The notes: a model not told the origin generated them from the letters alone. Numbered from the stretch's first letter, positions 16,775-27,874 are shown. The stretch: DNA of 64,000 nt from Zhihengliuella halotolerans (GCF_004217565.1 NZ_SHLA01000001.1:2976001-3040000); one strand, 5' to 3'. Numbers and translations: made by a program.

Positions 16775-18283
16775 GTGACCACGGACGCAAACAACGATCT
16801 CGGTTCCCAGTGGCGTCGAGTCGTAGACCTGATGAAGGACAACACCGAAGTCAGGCCGCGTCAGCGGGCATTCGTCGAATTAGCACAGCCCCAGGGACTG
16901 ATCGGGACCACACTCTTGGTCGCCGTTCCCAACGACCTCACGCGCAACGTCATGCAGACACAGCTGATGGCCCCGCTCGACGCGGCGCTGCGCCAAGTCT
17001 TCCAAGATGACATCCGCGTTGCTTTCAGCGTCGATACGAATCTCGAGCCCGAGACCTCCGCCGAGGAACTCCCGACGCCCCAGCCCGTTGAGATCGCCGA
17101 GCAGGCCTCCTCCGAGCCGGCCATCTCGAACGCCGCCGACCAGCACGAAGTCTTGCGCAGCGTCGCCCGTGCCCGCTCCGACAATGAGCACGGCCCCCGC
17201 AACAAGCCGGTTCCGGTGCCCACGCCGCCGTCGAACTCGCAGGAGATCGGTCGGCTCAACCCCAAGTACATTTTCGACACGTTCGTGATCGGCGCCTCCA
17301 ACCGCTTCGCGCACGCGGCCGCAGCTGCAGTCGCCGAGGGCCCGGCCAAGGCCTACAACCCGCTGTTCATCTACGGCGACTCGGGGCTGGGCAAGACACA
17401 CCTGTTGCACGCGATCGGACACTACGCACGGCACCTGTTCAACGGCATCCGCGTCCGCTACGTGAACTCGGAGGAGTTCACGAACGACTTCATCAACTCC
17501 ATCCGCGACGACGAGGGTACGAGCTTCAAACAGACGTACCGCAACGTCGACATTCTGTTAATCGACGACATCCAGTTCCTGGCGAACAAAGACGCGACGC
17601 AGGAGGAGTTCTTCCACACCTTCAACGCGTTGTACAACGACAACAAGCAGGTCGTCATCACCTCCGACCTGCCGCCCAAGCAGCTCGCAGGGTTCGAAGA
17701 TCGCATGCGCTCGCGCTTCGAGTGGGGCCTGATCACCGACATCCAGCCGCCGGAACTCGAAACCCGCATCGCGATCCTTCGCAAGAAGGCCGAGGCCGAA
17801 GGGCTCCGCGCGCCTGACGACGTGATGGAGTACATCGCCTCCAAGATCTCTACCAACATCCGCGAGCTCGAAGGCGCTCTGATCCGCGTCACCGCGTTCG
17901 CTTCGTTGAACAATCAGGCCGTGGACATGGCGCTGGCCGAGACGGTTCTCAAGGACCTGATCACGGATGAAGACGCCCAGGAAATCACGTCCCAAGCGAT
18001 CATCGCGCAAACTGCCGAGTACTTCGGACTGTCGATCGAAGAGCTCAACAGCAAATCGAGGACCCGCACACTCGTGACGGCCCGTCAGATCGCAATGTAT
18101 CTGCTGCGTGAACTCACGGACCTGTCGCTGCCGAAGATCGGTGCCGAGCTCGGTGGGCGCGACCACACCACGGTCATCCACGCCGACCGCAAGATTCGCG
18201 ACCTCATGGCCGAACGACGCTCGGTATTCAACCAGGTCACCGAGCTGACGAACCGAATCAAGCAGCAGCAGCGCAAGGGATAG
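16775..18283 (+). CDS. dnaA: Chromosomal replication initiator DnaA
   Basis: This 502-residue initiator binds DnaA boxes and melts oriC. Domain I occupies about residues 1-90, and a linker rich in P, E and A extends to about 160. The AAA+ domain begins at [19 protein letters not shown], with Walker [10 protein letters not shown] near residue 199 and Walker [10 protein letters not shown] near 263. The domain IV signature [14 protein letters not shown] is near 461, where DNA contact occurs. The GTG at 16775 follows GAAGGGA. All functional motifs are intact. Confidence 0.98.
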   Translation: MTTDANNDLGSQWRRVVDLMKDNTEVRPRQRAFVELAQPQGLIGTTLLVAVPNDLTRNVMQTQLMAPLDAALRQVFQDDIRVAFSVDTNLEPETSAEELPTPQPVEIAEQASSEPAISNAADQHEVLRSVARARSDNEHGPRNKPVPVPTPPSNSQEIGRLNPKYIFDTFVIGASNRFAHAAAAAVAEGPAKAYNPLFIYGDSGLGKTHLLHAIGHYARHLFNGIRVRYVNSEEFTNDFINSIRDDEGTSFKQTYRNVDILLIDDIQFLANKDATQEEFFHTFNALYNDNKQVVITSDLPPKQLAGFEDRMRSRFEWGLITDIQPPELETRIAILRKKAEAEGLRAPDDVMEYIASKISTNIRELEGALIRVTAFASLNNQAVDMALAETVLKDLITDEDAQEITSQAIIAQTAEYFGLSIEELNSKSRTRTLVTARQIAMYLLRELTDLSLPKIGAELGGRDHTTVIHADRKIRDLMAERRSVFNQVTELTNRIKQQQRKG

Positions 18284-18726
18284 CAGCAGCAATTTTCGCC
18301 GCTGCCGCCGCAGGCGGAGGCCACGAAAATCACACCTGTGGATAACTTTGTGGACAGTTAAGTGGACGACACCTCAAACCTGCGCATAAGTCCAGGGGGT
18401 CCTGTGGATCCCTTAAACGACGCGGATTTTTGTCCACCGCTATCCCCTGCCCAGACGAGAGACCGCCCACAGCTTGTGAACAAGCAGATTCGGTGAACTG
18501 GCACGGCGCAGGGTGGTTATCCACAGTTTCCACAACCGTTGTTAACACTACTAACCCTTTAAACCCCTCATCCAGATAACAAGACTCCATCCCGTGACTC
18601 GACGATCGAACGGCACCAACCAGAAGCTTGGGAGCACAGCGACGACCGATAACGGTCGACCCGCTCTTCGGGCTAAGCTTGCACCGAATACTTGTCACTA
18701 CCTTGCTGTGAAAGGCGGATCGCTAC
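18284..18726 (+). other. Putative oriC (dnaA-dnaN intergenic region)
   Basis: This 443-base gap has two perfect DnaA boxes: TGTGGATAA at 18337-18345 (minus orientation) and TTATCCACA at 18517-18525. Near matches lie at 18349, 18430 and 18526. Next to the right-hand boxes is an AT-rich stretch (18537-18571) containing GTTGTTAACACTACTAACCC, a good candidate unwinding element. A hairpin with ATTTTCG/CGAAAAT arms (18292-18330) follows dnaA directly. In mycobacteria and Streptomyces the origin is in this same gap. Genes on the left run mostly leftward and those on the right rightward, as expected if forks start here. Confidence 0.82.
18291..18331 (+). terminator. Hairpin after dnaA
   Basis: Arms ATTTTCG and CGAAAAT enclose an inner GC-rich stem-loop immediately after the dnaA stop codon. 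It has no clear T run after it, so termination is possible but not certain. Confidence 0.4.
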
Positions 18727-19851
18727 GTGAAGTTCAGTGTTGAAAGGGACGTGCTGGCTGAAGCAGTCTCCTGGACTGCCCGATCCCTGTCTCAGCGGCC
18801 GCCGTCCCCTGTACTCGCAGGCATCCTCATGACTGCCGAAGGCGGAACCGTCACCTTGGCCGGTTTCGACTACGAAATCTCCGCACGTATCGAGATCCCC
18901 GCGGACATCGCCGAAGAAGGAACGATTCTCGTCTCCGGCAAGCTTCTCGCTGAGATCACCCGCAGCCTTCCCCAAGCACAAGTGACCTTGGAGACCGAAG
19001 GTTCCAAGGTCCTCGTAGCCTGCGGACGCAGCCGGTTCAACCTCGCGACCATGCCGGTCACCGAATACCCGGACCTGCCCGGACTTCCTGAAATCGCCGG
19101 CGTCGTGGATGGCGAAGCCTTCGCGCAGGCGATCACGCAGGTCATCGTCGCGGCCTCTAAAGACGACACCCTCCCCGTCCTCACCGGAGTGAAGATGGAG
19201 ATCGAGGACGACCTCATCACCTTCCTGGCAACGGATCGTTACCGCCTGGCCATGCGAGAAGTCGCTTGGCGCCCGGCGACCCCGGGAATTTCCACCTCAG
19301 CTCTGGTCAAGGCCAAGACCCTGAGCGAAGTTGCCAAGACGCTCGCCAGTGCCGGGGAACTAAACATCGCCCTGGGTGAAAAGAGCGACCTCATCGGCTT
19401 CCAAAGTGGTACTCGCCAGACGACATCGCTGCTCGTCGACGGTGACTACCCCAAGATCCGATCGCTCTTCCCGGACAACACTCCGATCCATGCGACAGTC
19501 GCCACGCAGTCTCTCGTCGAGGTCGTGCGCCGCGTCGCCGTCGTCGCCGAACGCAACACCCCGGTTCGACTCGCGTTCACCGATGGCCAGCTGACCCTGG
19601 ACGCCGGAACCGGCGAAGACGCCAAGGCCGAGGAGACCATCGAAGCCCACCTCGACGGCGAGGACATCACCGTCGCCTTCAACCCCGCTTATCTGAGCGA
19701 AGGCCTGAACGCATTCACGAGTGAATTCGTCCGCTTCTCCTTCACCTCAGCTCCAAAACCCGCGATGTTGACAGCTCAGGATTCCCTTGAGGGCAGCGAC
19801 TCCGACGCCTACCGGTACCTCGTGATGCCGGTGCGCTTGCCGAACAACTAG
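18727..19851 (+). CDS. dnaN: DNA polymerase III beta subunit (sliding clamp)
   Basis: A 374-residue clamp that dimerises around DNA and tethers the replicative polymerase. The N-terminus MKFSVERDVLAEAVSWTARSL and the C-terminal YRYLVMPVRLP, which forms the partner-binding pocket, are both typical. The three repeated clamp domains fit the length. The start is the GTG at 18727 behind AAAGGCGG. It is followed closely by recF. Confidence 0.97.
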   Translation: MKFSVERDVLAEAVSWTARSLSQRPPSPVLAGILMTAEGGTVTLAGFDYEISARIEIPADIAEEGTILVSGKLLAEITRSLPQAQVTLETEGSKVLVACGRSRFNLATMPVTEYPDLPGLPEIAGVVDGEAFAQAITQVIVAASKDDTLPVLTGVKMEIEDDLITFLATDRYRLAMREVAWRPATPGISTSALVKAKTLSEVAKTLASAGELNIALGEKSDLIGFQSGTRQTTSLLVDGDYPKIRSLFPDNTPIHATVATQSLVEVVRRVAVVAERNTPVRLAFTDGQLTLDAGTGEDAKAEETIEAHLDGEDITVAFNPAYLSEGLNAFTSEFVRFSFTSAPKPAMLTAQDSLEGSDSDAYRYLVMPVRLPNN

Positions 19852-19871
19852 TCAGACGCGTTGCCGGCAGC

Positions 19872-21074
19872 GTGTACATCTCGCACCTCTCCCTGACGGA
19901 CTTCCGAAGTTATGCCCAGGCCGACCTCGAGCTCTCACCTGGGACCACGGTGATGGTGGGGTCGAACGGCGTGGGGAAGACCAATGTCGCGGAAGCCATC
20001 GGATATCTGGCCACGCTCTCGTCCCACCGAGTGACGACAGATTCCGCTCTTCTGCGTTTCGGCACCGAACGGGCCCTCGTCAGGGCGCAGGTCGTGCGGA
20101 CATCGCACGCCACGTCGGTCGAGCTCGAGATCACCCGCGGCAAGATGAACCGGGTACGCATCAACCGCGCCAACCCGGTTCGCGCGCGTGACATCCTCGG
20201 TATCGTTCGAACCGTCCTCTTCGCTCCTGAGGACCTCGCACTGGTCAAGGGGGATCCCTCGGCCCGCCGCAGGTTTCTCGATGACCTGCTGGTAGTCCTC
20301 CAACCGCATCAGGCCGCAACGCGGAGTGACTACGACCGGGTACTCCGTCAACGCAATGCTCTCCTGAAGTCGGCCCGCGCCGCGGGGAAACTGACGACGA
20401 ATCATGAGGCCACGCTTGACGTCTGGGACCAGCACCTGGCCCAGGCAGGAGCACGGGTACTGCGGGGCCGATTCGACGTACTCGGGCAAGTGGCCGGGCC
20501 ATTGGCCGCCGCGTACGCGTCACTAACCGATGGATCGAAGATCGCCTCGGCCCACTATCGCTCGACGATCGTTTCCGACATCGAGGACGACGGCGATGCA
20601 GCCGTCCAGCCCGATGGCAACTCTGAGGCGCTGCTCGAGGCATCGGCCAGTGAACTCCAGGAGCGGATTCTCGCGGCGCTGACGGCGAAGCGGCAGCAGG
20701 AGGTTGAGCGCGGAATGACCCTTGTGGGTCCCCACCGCGACGAACTGTTGCTTACCCTCGGTGGTGTACCGGCGAAGGGGTACGCCTCGCACGGCGAGAC
20801 CTGGTCACTTGCTCTGTCGCTCCGGCTGGCGTCATACCAAGCCATGCTCGAGGACGACTCCCGGCCCGGAGCGGGGCCGATCCTCATTCTGGACGACGTT
20901 TTCGCGGAATTGGACGCGGACCGTCGGGCCCGCTTGGCGAAAGTCGTCGCAGACGCCGAACAGGTCCTCGTGACGGCCGCCGTCGAAGCCGACGTCCCGG
21001 ATTCCCTCAAAGGGCACGTTCTGCGGGTCACACCGGGAGCCATCCACGCCGCCGGGGAGGGGCCGGGCGCATGA
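19872..21074 (+). CDS. recF: DNA replication and repair protein RecF
   Basis: A 400-residue SMC-like ATPase that helps load RecA on gapped DNA. Walker A is GSNGVGKTNVAEAIGYLA, near residue 32. The signature region LVGPHRDELLLTL and the Walker B motif PILILDDVFAELD are present. The start is the GTG at 19872 (MYISHLSLTDFRSY), 20 bases after dnaN. Its stop overlaps the next gene by four bases, giving translational coupling. Confidence 0.96.
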   Translation: MYISHLSLTDFRSYAQADLELSPGTTVMVGSNGVGKTNVAEAIGYLATLSSHRVTTDSALLRFGTERALVRAQVVRTSHATSVELEITRGKMNRVRINRANPVRARDILGIVRTVLFAPEDLALVKGDPSARRRFLDDLLVVLQPHQAATRSDYDRVLRQRNALLKSARAAGKLTTNHEATLDVWDQHLAQAGARVLRGRFDVLGQVAGPLAAAYASLTDGSKIASAHYRSTIVSDIEDDGDAAVQPDGNSEALLEASASELQERILAALTAKRQQEVERGMTLVGPHRDELLLTLGGVPAKGYASHGETWSLALSLRLASYQAMLEDDSRPGAGPILILDDVFAELDADRRARLAKVVADAEQVLVTAAVEADVPDSLKGHVLRVTPGAIHAAGEGPGA

Positions 21075-21649
21075 ACCGGGACCGCGATGCGGCGACACCC
21101 GGGCCCAGGCATGAGTCGACGCCAGAGCCCCAGTTCGACGCTGCGCATGCCATGCTCAACAGGATGCGGCTCATCGCCGAGAGTCGCGGCGAAGCCAGAA
21201 TCGACGCCAAGCGTGCGGCAGCCATCGCCGATCGGCAAGCGGCCGCCCGGGCCCGTCGGTCCAAACGCACGGAATCCGCTATGTACGACAACGGCCGTGA
21301 TCCGCTCGGAGTGGGCGCCGTCATGGACCGGCTCGTGCGTAACCGCGGGTGGTCGTCACCCGTTGCCGTCGGATCGGTTCTCTCGGAATGGAACGCACTC
21401 GTCGGACCACAGATCGCGGCGCATTGCCAGCCGGAGAGCTTTGAAGCGGCAACCGTCGTCGTTCGCTGCGATTCGAGCAGCTGGGCGACCCAGTTGCGCT
21501 TGCTCAGCCACAACCTGCTCAAGACCTTCGACGAGAAGCTGGGGCATGGGGTCATCACCACGATCCAGGTGCTGGGGCCCCAGGCGCCGTCGTGGCGGCG
21601 CGGTCGGCGGACAGTGGAGGGGCGCGGCCCCAGGGATACATACGGGTAG
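21071..21649 (+). CDS. dciA: DUF721 protein, likely DciA-family helicase loader/operator
   Basis: A 192-residue protein whose C-terminal two-thirds match DUF721, the DciA family, with the conserved WNALVGPQIAAHCQPESF and VRCDSSSWATQLRLLSHNLL. DciA proteins help recruit replicative helicase in bacteria that lack DnaC; the M. tuberculosis homologue (Rv0004) lies in the same recF-gyrB position. The N-terminus is charged and probably disordered. ATGA overlap with recF. No function beyond the family is visible. Confidence 0.8.
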   Translation: MNRDRDAATPGPRHESTPEPQFDAAHAMLNRMRLIAESRGEARIDAKRAAAIADRQAAARARRSKRTESAMYDNGRDPLGVGAVMDRLVRNRGWSSPVAVGSVLSEWNALVGPQIAAHCQPESFEAATVVVRCDSSSWATQLRLLSHNLLKTFDEKLGHGVITTIQVLGPQAPSWRRGRRTVEGRGPRDTYG

Positions 21650-21830
21650 ATGAATGCAAGGAACGAAGTATGCCCTGCAGCGCATGAATCGGTGAAGCGT
21701 CCTAGGGCGCGTTCAATGCCGCAGCTATAGAGACCCTCACGAACGAGGTTCATCGCGGTTCTGGGCCAGTTTTTTGGCTTTTAGCGGCATATTGCCGTCC
21801 AAACGGACTAAGTTTTGACGTCCGACGCGC

Positions 21831-21836
21831 TAGAAT
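21831..21836 (+). promoter_or_regulatory. Possible -10 element of the gyrB promoter
   Basis: TAGAAT at 21831-21836 is a good -10 match in the 231-base gap between the dciA-like gene and gyrB. No clear -35 lies at the usual distance. A start point near 21843 would exclude the upstream TTG codon at 21815 as the gyrB start. Confidence 0.4.
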
Positions 21837-21880
21837 TGTGGCAGACCGCTTCCCTAAGTACTGAGGAGTCTGCAGCGCCT

Positions 21881-24019
21881 GTGGATACTGAGAACACCGA
21901 ACCCCAAGGACCAGCTGACGAAACGCTGGTCGGGGGGACCGCTGTCGCGGGACCCAACGACACGACGGGGGCGACGTCAGGGGCGCCGAACAAGGTGACC
22001 AACGACTACGGGGCCAGCGCAATCACCGTGCTCGAGGGGCTCGAAGCCGTCCGCAAGCGGCCCGGAATGTACATCGGGTCCACTGGTGCGCGTGGCCTCC
22101 ACCACCTGGTCTACGAAGTCGTGGACAACTCCGTGGATGAAGCCCTGGCCGGCTACTGCGATCACATCAAGGTCATCCTGCAGGCGGACGGCGGCGTCCG
22201 AGTGCAGGACAACGGCCGCGGCATCCCCGTGGACATGCACCCCACCGAGGGCAAACCCACGGTCGAGGTCGTCATGACGATCCTGCACGCCGGTGGCAAG
22301 TTCGGCGGCGGGGGCTACGCCGTCTCCGGCGGCCTGCACGGCGTCGGCATCTCGGTGGTGAACGCGCTCTCGAGCCGCGTCGAGACCGAGGTTCGCCGCC
22401 AGGGCCACGTCTGGCGGATGGGATTCGCCGACGGCGGCGTCCCCCAGAACGAGCTGACCCGCGAAGAAGAAACGACCGAAACTGGCACGACGCAGACGTT
22501 CTACCCGGACATCTCCATCTTCGACGCCATCGACTTCGACTTCGAGACCCTGCGTGCCCGCTTCCAGCAGATGGCCTTCCTCAACAAGGGCCTGCGCATC
22601 ACGCTGACCGACGAACGCCGCCCCGACGACTCGGCGGACGACGTGACCGACCCCGAGAACGAGGGGCCAGGTGAGCTCGAACACGGCGCATCGGAGCCGG
22701 ACGACGAGCCGAAGCACCGCGTCGTCGATTACCTCTACGAAGACGGCCTGCTCGACTACGTCAAGCACCTGAACGCCTCCAAGAAGGTCGAGCTGGTGCA
22801 CCCGGACGTCATCGCGTTCGAGTCCGAGGACGATGATCGGAAGATCTCCGTCGAAATCGCGATGCAGTGGACCTCCGCGTACTCCGAGTCCGTACACACG
22901 TACGCGAACACGATCAACACCCACGAGGGCGGCACCCACGAGGAGGGCTTCCGTGCGGCGTTGACGTCTCTGATCAACCGCTACGCCCGCGAGAAGAACC
23001 TCCTCAAGGAGAAGGACGACAACCTCACCGGCGACGACATCCGTGAGGGTCTGACGGCCGTCATCTCCGTCAAGCTCTCCGAACCGCAGTTCGAGGGCCA
23101 GACCAAGACGAAACTGGGCAATTCCAGTGCCAAGGGATTCGTCCAGGGCGTGGTCAACCAGGAGCTCGGCGATTGGCTCGAGCGCAACCCGAACATCGCG
23201 CGCGACATCGTACGCAAAGCGCTCATGGCTTCCCAAGCCCGGCTCGCTGCCCGCAAGGCACGCGACAACGCACGTCGCAAGTCCCCACTCGAGACGTTCG
23301 GGATGCCCGGCAAGCTGTCCGATTGCTCGTCCAAGAACCCCGCCGAGTGCGAGGTCTACCTGGTCGAGGGTGACTCGGCCGGCGGCTCCGCCAAGCGCGG
23401 CCGCGACCCTCGCACCCAGGCGATCCTCCCGCTGCGCGGGAAGATCCTCAACGTCGAGCGCGCCCGCCTCGACAAGGCTCTGGGCAACGCCGAGGTCCAG
23501 TCGATGATCACCGCTTTCGGTACTGGTATCGGCGAAGAGTTCGATATGGCGAAGCTGCGCTACCACAAGATCGTGCTCATGGCCGATGCCGACGTGGACG
23601 GCCAGCACATCACCACGTTGATGCTGACGCTGCTCTTCCGCTACATGCGCCCGTTGATCGAGCACGGCTACGTGTTCCTCGCGATGCCGCCGCTGTACAA
23701 GATCAAGTGGTCGAACGCCGCGCACGACTACGTCTTCACCGACGCGGAACGCGATGCGAAGGTCCGCGAAGGTCTGGCCGCCAACCGCCGCCTGCCGAAG
23801 GACAACGGCATCCAGCGCTACAAGGGTCTCGGCGAGATGGACTACTCCGAGCTGTGGGACACCACCATGGACCCCGCCCGGCGCACGCTGCAGCAGGTCA
23901 CCATGGACGACGCCGCGGCCGCGGATCAGATCTTCTCCATCCTGATGGGCGAAGACGTGGAATCGCGCCGGAACTTCATCCAGCAGAACGCGAAGGACGT
24001 GCGTTTCCTGGACATCTGA
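21881..24019 (+). CDS. gyrB: DNA gyrase subunit B
   Basis: The ATPase subunit of gyrase, 712 residues from the GTG at 21881. The GHKL ATP site shows [16 protein letters not shown] and [18 protein letters not shown], with Asn for magnesium binding. The Toprim domain has [17 protein letters not shown] and DADVDGQHI, and the C-terminus has [14 protein letters not shown]. The frame extends up to a TTG at 21815, but GAGGAG at 21863-21868 and a possible -10 element at 21831 support the later GTG. It sits 66 bases before gyrA, and the two make the supercoiling enzyme. Confidence 0.95.
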   Translation: MDTENTEPQGPADETLVGGTAVAGPNDTTGATSGAPNKVTNDYGASAITVLEGLEAVRKRPGMYIGSTGARGLHHLVYEVVDNSVDEALAGYCDHIKVILQADGGVRVQDNGRGIPVDMHPTEGKPTVEVVMTILHAGGKFGGGGYAVSGGLHGVGISVVNALSSRVETEVRRQGHVWRMGFADGGVPQNELTREEETTETGTTQTFYPDISIFDAIDFDFETLRARFQQMAFLNKGLRITLTDERRPDDSADDVTDPENEGPGELEHGASEPDDEPKHRVVDYLYEDGLLDYVKHLNASKKVELVHPDVIAFESEDDDRKISVEIAMQWTSAYSESVHTYANTINTHEGGTHEEGFRAALTSLINRYAREKNLLKEKDDNLTGDDIREGLTAVISVKLSEPQFEGQTKTKLGNSSAKGFVQGVVNQELGDWLERNPNIARDIVRKALMASQARLAARKARDNARRKSPLETFGMPGKLSDCSSKNPAECEVYLVEGDSAGGSAKRGRDPRTQAILPLRGKILNVERARLDKALGNAEVQSMITAFGTGIGEEFDMAKLRYHKIVLMADADVDGQHITTLMLTLLFRYMRPLIEHGYVFLAMPPLYKIKWSNAAHDYVFTDAERDAKVREGLAANRRLPKDNGIQRYKGLGEMDYSELWDTTMDPARRTLQQVTMDDAAAADQIFSILMGEDVESRRNFIQQNAKDVRFLDI

Positions 24020-24085
24020 CCGGCGTTACCACCAGTCAGAGAACCAGACCTGCGCGGATGCAGAATTAGTTAGAGGAAGAACTCG

Positions 24086-26776
24086 ATGAGCGACGAGAAC
24101 CCAGAGAACCAGCCGGAGAACGCACCCGAGGACGTCGAGACGACGATTATCGCGCCGGCCCCGGTCACCGAAGAAGAACTCGACCGGATCGAACCGATCG
24201 ACCTGCAGACGGAGATGCAGCGTTCCTACCTGGACTACGCCATGGCCGTCATCGTCGGCCGCGCGTTGCCCGATGTGCGTGACGGCCTGAAGCCGGTGCA
24301 CCGCCGCGTGCTCTACGCGATGTACGACGGCGGCTACCGCCCGGAACGCTCGTACAACAAGTGCGCCCGCGTCGTCGGCGAGGTCATGGGCCAGTACCAC
24401 CCGCACGGTGATACGGCCATCTACGATGCCCTGGTCCGCCTCATCCAGGACTGGGTCATGCGCTATCCGCTGGCGCTCGGCCAAGGCAACTTCGGCTCCC
24501 CGGGCAACGACGGCGCGGCCGCTCAGCGTTATACCGAGACCAAGATGGCCCCGCTGGCCATGGAGATGGTCCGCGACATCGACGAAGAGACCGTCGATAT
24601 GCAGGACAACTACGACGGCAAGAACCAGGAGCCGACGATCCTGCCGGCTCGTTTCCCGAACCTGCTCGTCAACGGTTCCTCGGGCATCGCCGTCGGCATG
24701 GCCACGAACATTCCCCCGCACAACCTGCGAGAGGTCGCCGACGGCGTCCAGTGGTTCCTGAAGAACCCAGAGGCCCCGAAGGAAGAACTCCTCGAAGAGC
24801 TCATCCGCCGTGTTAAGGGGCCGGACTTCCCCACGGGGGCCACCATCCTCGGGCACAAGGGCATCGAGGACGCCTACCGTACCGGCCGCGGATCCATCAC
24901 GATGCGCGCAGTGGTCAGCGTCGAGGAACTCCAGGGGCGCACGTGCCTCGTCATCACCGAGCTCCCCTATCAGGCGAACCCCGACAACCTGGCCGTGAAG
25001 ATCGCGGACCTCGTCAAGGACGGGAAGATCCAGGGCATCGCCGACATGCGCGACGAGACCTCGGGCCGCACTGGCCAGCGACTCGTCGTCGTGCTCAAGC
25101 GCGACGCCGTCGCCAAGGTCGTGCTGAACAACCTGTACAAGCACACCGACCTGCAGACGAACTTCTCGGCCAACATGCTGGCCATCGTCGACGGGGTACC
25201 CCGCACGCTGTCCCTGGACGCGTTCATCCGCCACTGGGTGACGCACCAGATCGAGGTCATCGTCCGGCGCACCAAGTACCGGCTGCGCAAGGCCGAGGAG
25301 CGCGCGCACATCCTGCGCGGTCTGCTCAAGGCCCTCGACGCGATCGACGAGGTCATCGCCCTGATCCGGCGCTCCCCCACCGCGGACGAAGCCCGAGAGG
25401 GTCTGAAGACCCTGCTCGAGATCGACGACGTGCAGGCCCAGGCGATTCTCGACTTGCAGTTGCGACGCCTTGCCGCGCTGGAGCGTCAGAAGATCCAGGA
25501 CGAGCACGCGGAACTCGAAGCCCGCATTGCCGATTACAAGGCGATCCTCGCTGACCCGGTGCGCCAGCGGTCGATCATCTCCGAGGAGCTCGCCGAGATC
25601 GTCGACAAGTACGGCGATGACCGCCGCACGAAGATCCTCATGGGCTTCGACGGCGACATGTCGATGGAGGACCTCATCCCCGAGGAAGAGGTCGTCGTCA
25701 CGATCACCCGCGGCGGGTACGTCAAGCGGACCCGCATCGACCAGTACCGTTCGCAGAACCGCGGCGGCAAAGGCATCAAGGGTGCGACCCTGCGCGGAGA
25801 CGACGTCGTCGAGCACTTCTTCGTCACGACGACGCACAACTGGCTGCTCTTCTTCACCAACCACGGCCGGGTCTACCGGGCCAAGGGCTACGAGCTCGCC
25901 GACGGCGGGCGCGACGCCAAGGGCCAGCACGTGGCGAACCTCATGGCGTTCCAGCCTGAGGAGACCATCGCGCAGGTCATGGAGCTCAAGTCCTACGACC
26001 AGGCGCCGTTCCTCGTGCTCGCGACCCGCAACGGTCTCGTGAAGAAAACCCGTCTCGAGGACTACGACACGAACCGCTCCAACGGCCTGATCGCCGTCAA
26101 CCTGCGAGACGGCGACGAACTCGTGGCCGCTCGGCTGGTCGACGAGACCGACGACCTCATGCTGGTCTCCCGCAACGGCCAGTCGTTGCGCTTCACCGCG
26201 ACGAACGACGCACTGCGCCCCATGGGCCGCAACACCTCCGGAGTCACGGGCATGAAGTTCAAGGACGAGGACGTACTGCTCAACGCGAACGTCGTCACCG
26301 ACGACTCCTACTCCCTCGTCGTCACCGACGGCGGGTACGCCAAGCGGACCCGGATGGACGAGTACCGCGTCCAGGGCCGTGGCGGATACGGGATCAAGGT
26401 CGCCAAGCTGGCCGAACAACGCGGAGGCCTCGCCGGCGCGATTGTGGTCAGCGAGGACGACGAGGTCCTGGTCGTCATGGAGTCCGGCAAGGTTGTCCGT
26501 TCACGTGTCGACCAGGTCCCAGCCAAGGGTCGCGACACGATGGGAGTCATCTTCGCCAAGCCGGACAAGAAGGATCGCATCATCGCAGTCGCACGCAACT
26601 CGGAGAGGGGACTCTCAGCGGACGCTGATGAGGATGCAGTACCGTTGGATCCTGAAACGACGAACGACGCGGTAGATACTGCGTCCGAAGCCACCGCCCA
26701 AACCGAGACCCCGCTCGAGGCTGAGACGCCAGCGGAGTCGGGCGAGGCAGCCGATACTGACGGAGGTAACGCGTGA
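24086..26776 (+). CDS. gyrA: DNA gyrase subunit A
   Basis: The DNA-cleaving subunit of gyrase, 896 residues. The catalytic tyrosine is Y149 in [11 protein letters not shown]. The quinolone-determining region reads [15 protein letters not shown], with threonine at the position equivalent to E. coli Ser83, common in this group. The C-terminal beta-pinwheel has the GyrA box [10 protein letters not shown] and repeated blades. An acidic tail of about 60 residues rich in E, T and A ends the protein. The start is the ATG at 24086 after AGAGGAAG. The stop overlaps the next gene. Confidence 0.97.
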   Translation: MSDENPENQPENAPEDVETTIIAPAPVTEEELDRIEPIDLQTEMQRSYLDYAMAVIVGRALPDVRDGLKPVHRRVLYAMYDGGYRPERSYNKCARVVGEVMGQYHPHGDTAIYDALVRLIQDWVMRYPLALGQGNFGSPGNDGAAAQRYTETKMAPLAMEMVRDIDEETVDMQDNYDGKNQEPTILPARFPNLLVNGSSGIAVGMATNIPPHNLREVADGVQWFLKNPEAPKEELLEELIRRVKGPDFPTGATILGHKGIEDAYRTGRGSITMRAVVSVEELQGRTCLVITELPYQANPDNLAVKIADLVKDGKIQGIADMRDETSGRTGQRLVVVLKRDAVAKVVLNNLYKHTDLQTNFSANMLAIVDGVPRTLSLDAFIRHWVTHQIEVIVRRTKYRLRKAEERAHILRGLLKALDAIDEVIALIRRSPTADEAREGLKTLLEIDDVQAQAILDLQLRRLAALERQKIQDEHAELEARIADYKAILADPVRQRSIISEELAEIVDKYGDDRRTKILMGFDGDMSMEDLIPEEEVVVTITRGGYVKRTRIDQYRSQNRGGKGIKGATLRGDDVVEHFFVTTTHNWLLFFTNHGRVYRAKGYELADGGRDAKGQHVANLMAFQPEETIAQVMELKSYDQAPFLVLATRNGLVKKTRLEDYDTNRSNGLIAVNLRDGDELVAARLVDETDDLMLVSRNGQSLRFTATNDALRPMGRNTSGVTGMKFKDEDVLLNANVVTDDSYSLVVTDGGYAKRTRMDEYRVQGRGGYGIKVAKLAEQRGGLAGAIVVSEDDEVLVVMESGKVVRSRVDQVPAKGRDTMGVIFAKPDKKDRIIAVARNSERGLSADADEDAVPLDPETTNDAVDTASEATAQTETPLEAETPAESGEAADTDGGNA

Positions 26777-27447
26777 GCACCCCTAACACCCCACGTCCGG
26801 GAGCGCCCCGGCCCGCAGGTAATCAGGAGTCCCGCCCGTCAGGGACGGGTCGACCCGCGGCCCGGCCGGCCGGTAAGCCCGCGAGCAGCGGCCAGGAAAC
26901 GACGGGTTCCAAGCCCGCCCAGGCACGGCCTGCACCGCAGAAGCCCGCCGGCTCGAAGCCCGCACCGACAGCCGCCAAACCGGCAGGCCAGCGTCCAGCG
27001 GCCGCCAAGCCGGCGGGGCAGCGTCCTGCGGGTGCGCGACCGACCGGACAGCAGCAGAAGCTCGTCCGCCCGGCACCGAAGGCCAAGGTCCGTAAGGCCC
27101 GCCTGCTGGTGAGCAAGCTGGATCCCTGGTCCGTCCTGAAGTTGTCGTTCCTGCTCTCGGTGGCGCTGGGCATCGTGACCGTCGTCGCCGCCGTCGTGCT
27201 GTGGACCGTGCTCGACCTGACGGGCGTGTTCGACAGCGTCAACAATCTCCTGAGCGAGATCGCGGGGTCGGAGAGCAGCTTCAACCTCGCGGAGATCGCG
27301 TCGCTGGGCCAGGTCGCAGCGTTCGCGACGATCATCGCGGTGGTGAACGTCGTGTTGATCACCGCGATCTCCACGCTGGCGGGCGTCCTCTACAACATCT
27401 CGGCCTCCCTCGTCGGCGGCATCGGCGTCACGCTGACCGACGACTAG
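26773..27447 (+). CDS. DUF3566 transmembrane protein
   Basis: A 224-residue protein with two parts. Residues about 1-95 are a low-complexity region made of P, A, G, K and Q, with repeated KPAGQRPA units. The C-terminal part is the DUF3566 membrane domain, beginning [22 protein letters not shown] and containing two membrane helices. DUF3566 proteins are conserved directly after gyrA in actinobacteria, including Rv0007 in M. tuberculosis, and their function is unknown. The GTG start overlaps the gyrA stop by four bases and has GGAGG in front, so it is translated with gyrase. Confidence 0.88.
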   Translation: MSTPNTPRPGAPRPAGNQESRPSGTGRPAARPAGKPASSGQETTGSKPAQARPAPQKPAGSKPAPTAAKPAGQRPAAAKPAGQRPAGARPTGQQQKLVRPAPKAKVRKARLLVSKLDPWSVLKLSFLLSVALGIVTVVAAVVLWTVLDLTGVFDSVNNLLSEIAGSESSFNLAEIASLGQVAAFATIIAVVNVVLITAISTLAGVLYNISASLVGGIGVTLTDD

Positions 27448-27512
27448 GCTTCACTCGGCCGGCAGACGGGGTCGCCGGGGCGTGTTCTTCGACACGTTCC
27501 CGCGGCCCCGAT

Positions 27513-27542
27513 TTGTTCGGATGCAAACACGTGTTGTAGAGT
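27513..27542 (+). promoter_or_regulatory. Predicted promoter of tRNA-Ile
   Basis: TTGTTC (27513-27518) and TAGAGT (27537-27542) are 18 bases apart and lie 26 bases before the tRNA-Ile gene. This is a plausible sigma-70-type promoter. Confidence 0.5.
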
Positions 27543-27567
27543 CTTATCTCGGTCCAAGAGGCCAAGG

Positions 27568-27641
27568 GGGCGTATAGCTCAGGCGGTTAGAGCGCTTCGC
27601 TGATAACGAAGAGGTCCCAGGTTCAAGTCCTGGTACGCCCA
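27568..27641 (+). tRNA. tRNA-Ile (GAT)
   Basis: A 74-base cloverleaf starts GGGCGTATAGCTC and ends TACGCCCA. The anticodon loop CTGATAA holds anticodon GAT for isoleucine, and the T arm is CCAGGTTCAAGTCCTGG. The CCA end is not encoded and must be added by PcnA. Its position downstream of gyrA with tRNA-Ala is conserved in actinobacteria. Confidence 0.97.
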
Positions 27642-27668
27642 CGGAATCCCCTTCCGGAGGAGGAACGC

Positions 27669-27785
27669 ATGCGCAAGCTGGTGGTACTGGCTGTTGCAGT
27701 TGCGGGAATCTTCGCTTACCGGAAATGGCGGGAAACCGAAGAGGAAAAAGCAGTCTGGTCGCGGGAAACCGATCGAGTAGACTGA
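27669..27785 (+). CDS. DLW-39 family small membrane protein
   Basis: A 38-residue open frame reads MRKLVVLAVAVAGIFAYRKW in its first half and ends in a charged tail with SRETDRVD. This is one hydrophobic helix followed by R/E/K-rich residues. It matches the size, location and pattern of the DLW-39 family, short proteins encoded between tRNA-Ile and tRNA-Ala after gyrA in actinobacteria. The start is preceded by GGAGGAGG. Function is unknown. It is shorter than the usual annotation cutoff and easily missed. Confidence 0.85.
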   Translation: MRKLVVLAVAVAGIFAYRKWRETEEEKAVWSRETDRVD

Positions 27786-27794
27786 TCCTCGTGC

Positions 27795-27867
27795 GGGGGC
27801 ATGGCGCAATTGGTAGCGCACCTGCTTTGCAAGCAGGGGGTTAGGGGTTCGAGTCCCCTTGCCTCCA
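27795..27867 (+). tRNA. tRNA-Ala (TGC)
   Basis: A 73-base tRNA with acceptor GGGGGCA pairing to TGCCTCC, discriminator A, and anticodon loop TTTGCAA giving TGC for alanine. The T arm is AGGGGTTCGAGTCCCCT. CCA is not encoded. It lies ten bases after the DLW-39 gene, probably in one transcript with tRNA-Ile. Confidence 0.96.
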
Positions 27868-27874
27868 CCGCATG

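Noticed and set aside
24026-26419. A 797-residue frame antisense to gyrA.
   Set aside because: Same cause: a reverse-frame artefact opposite a well-conserved essential gene.
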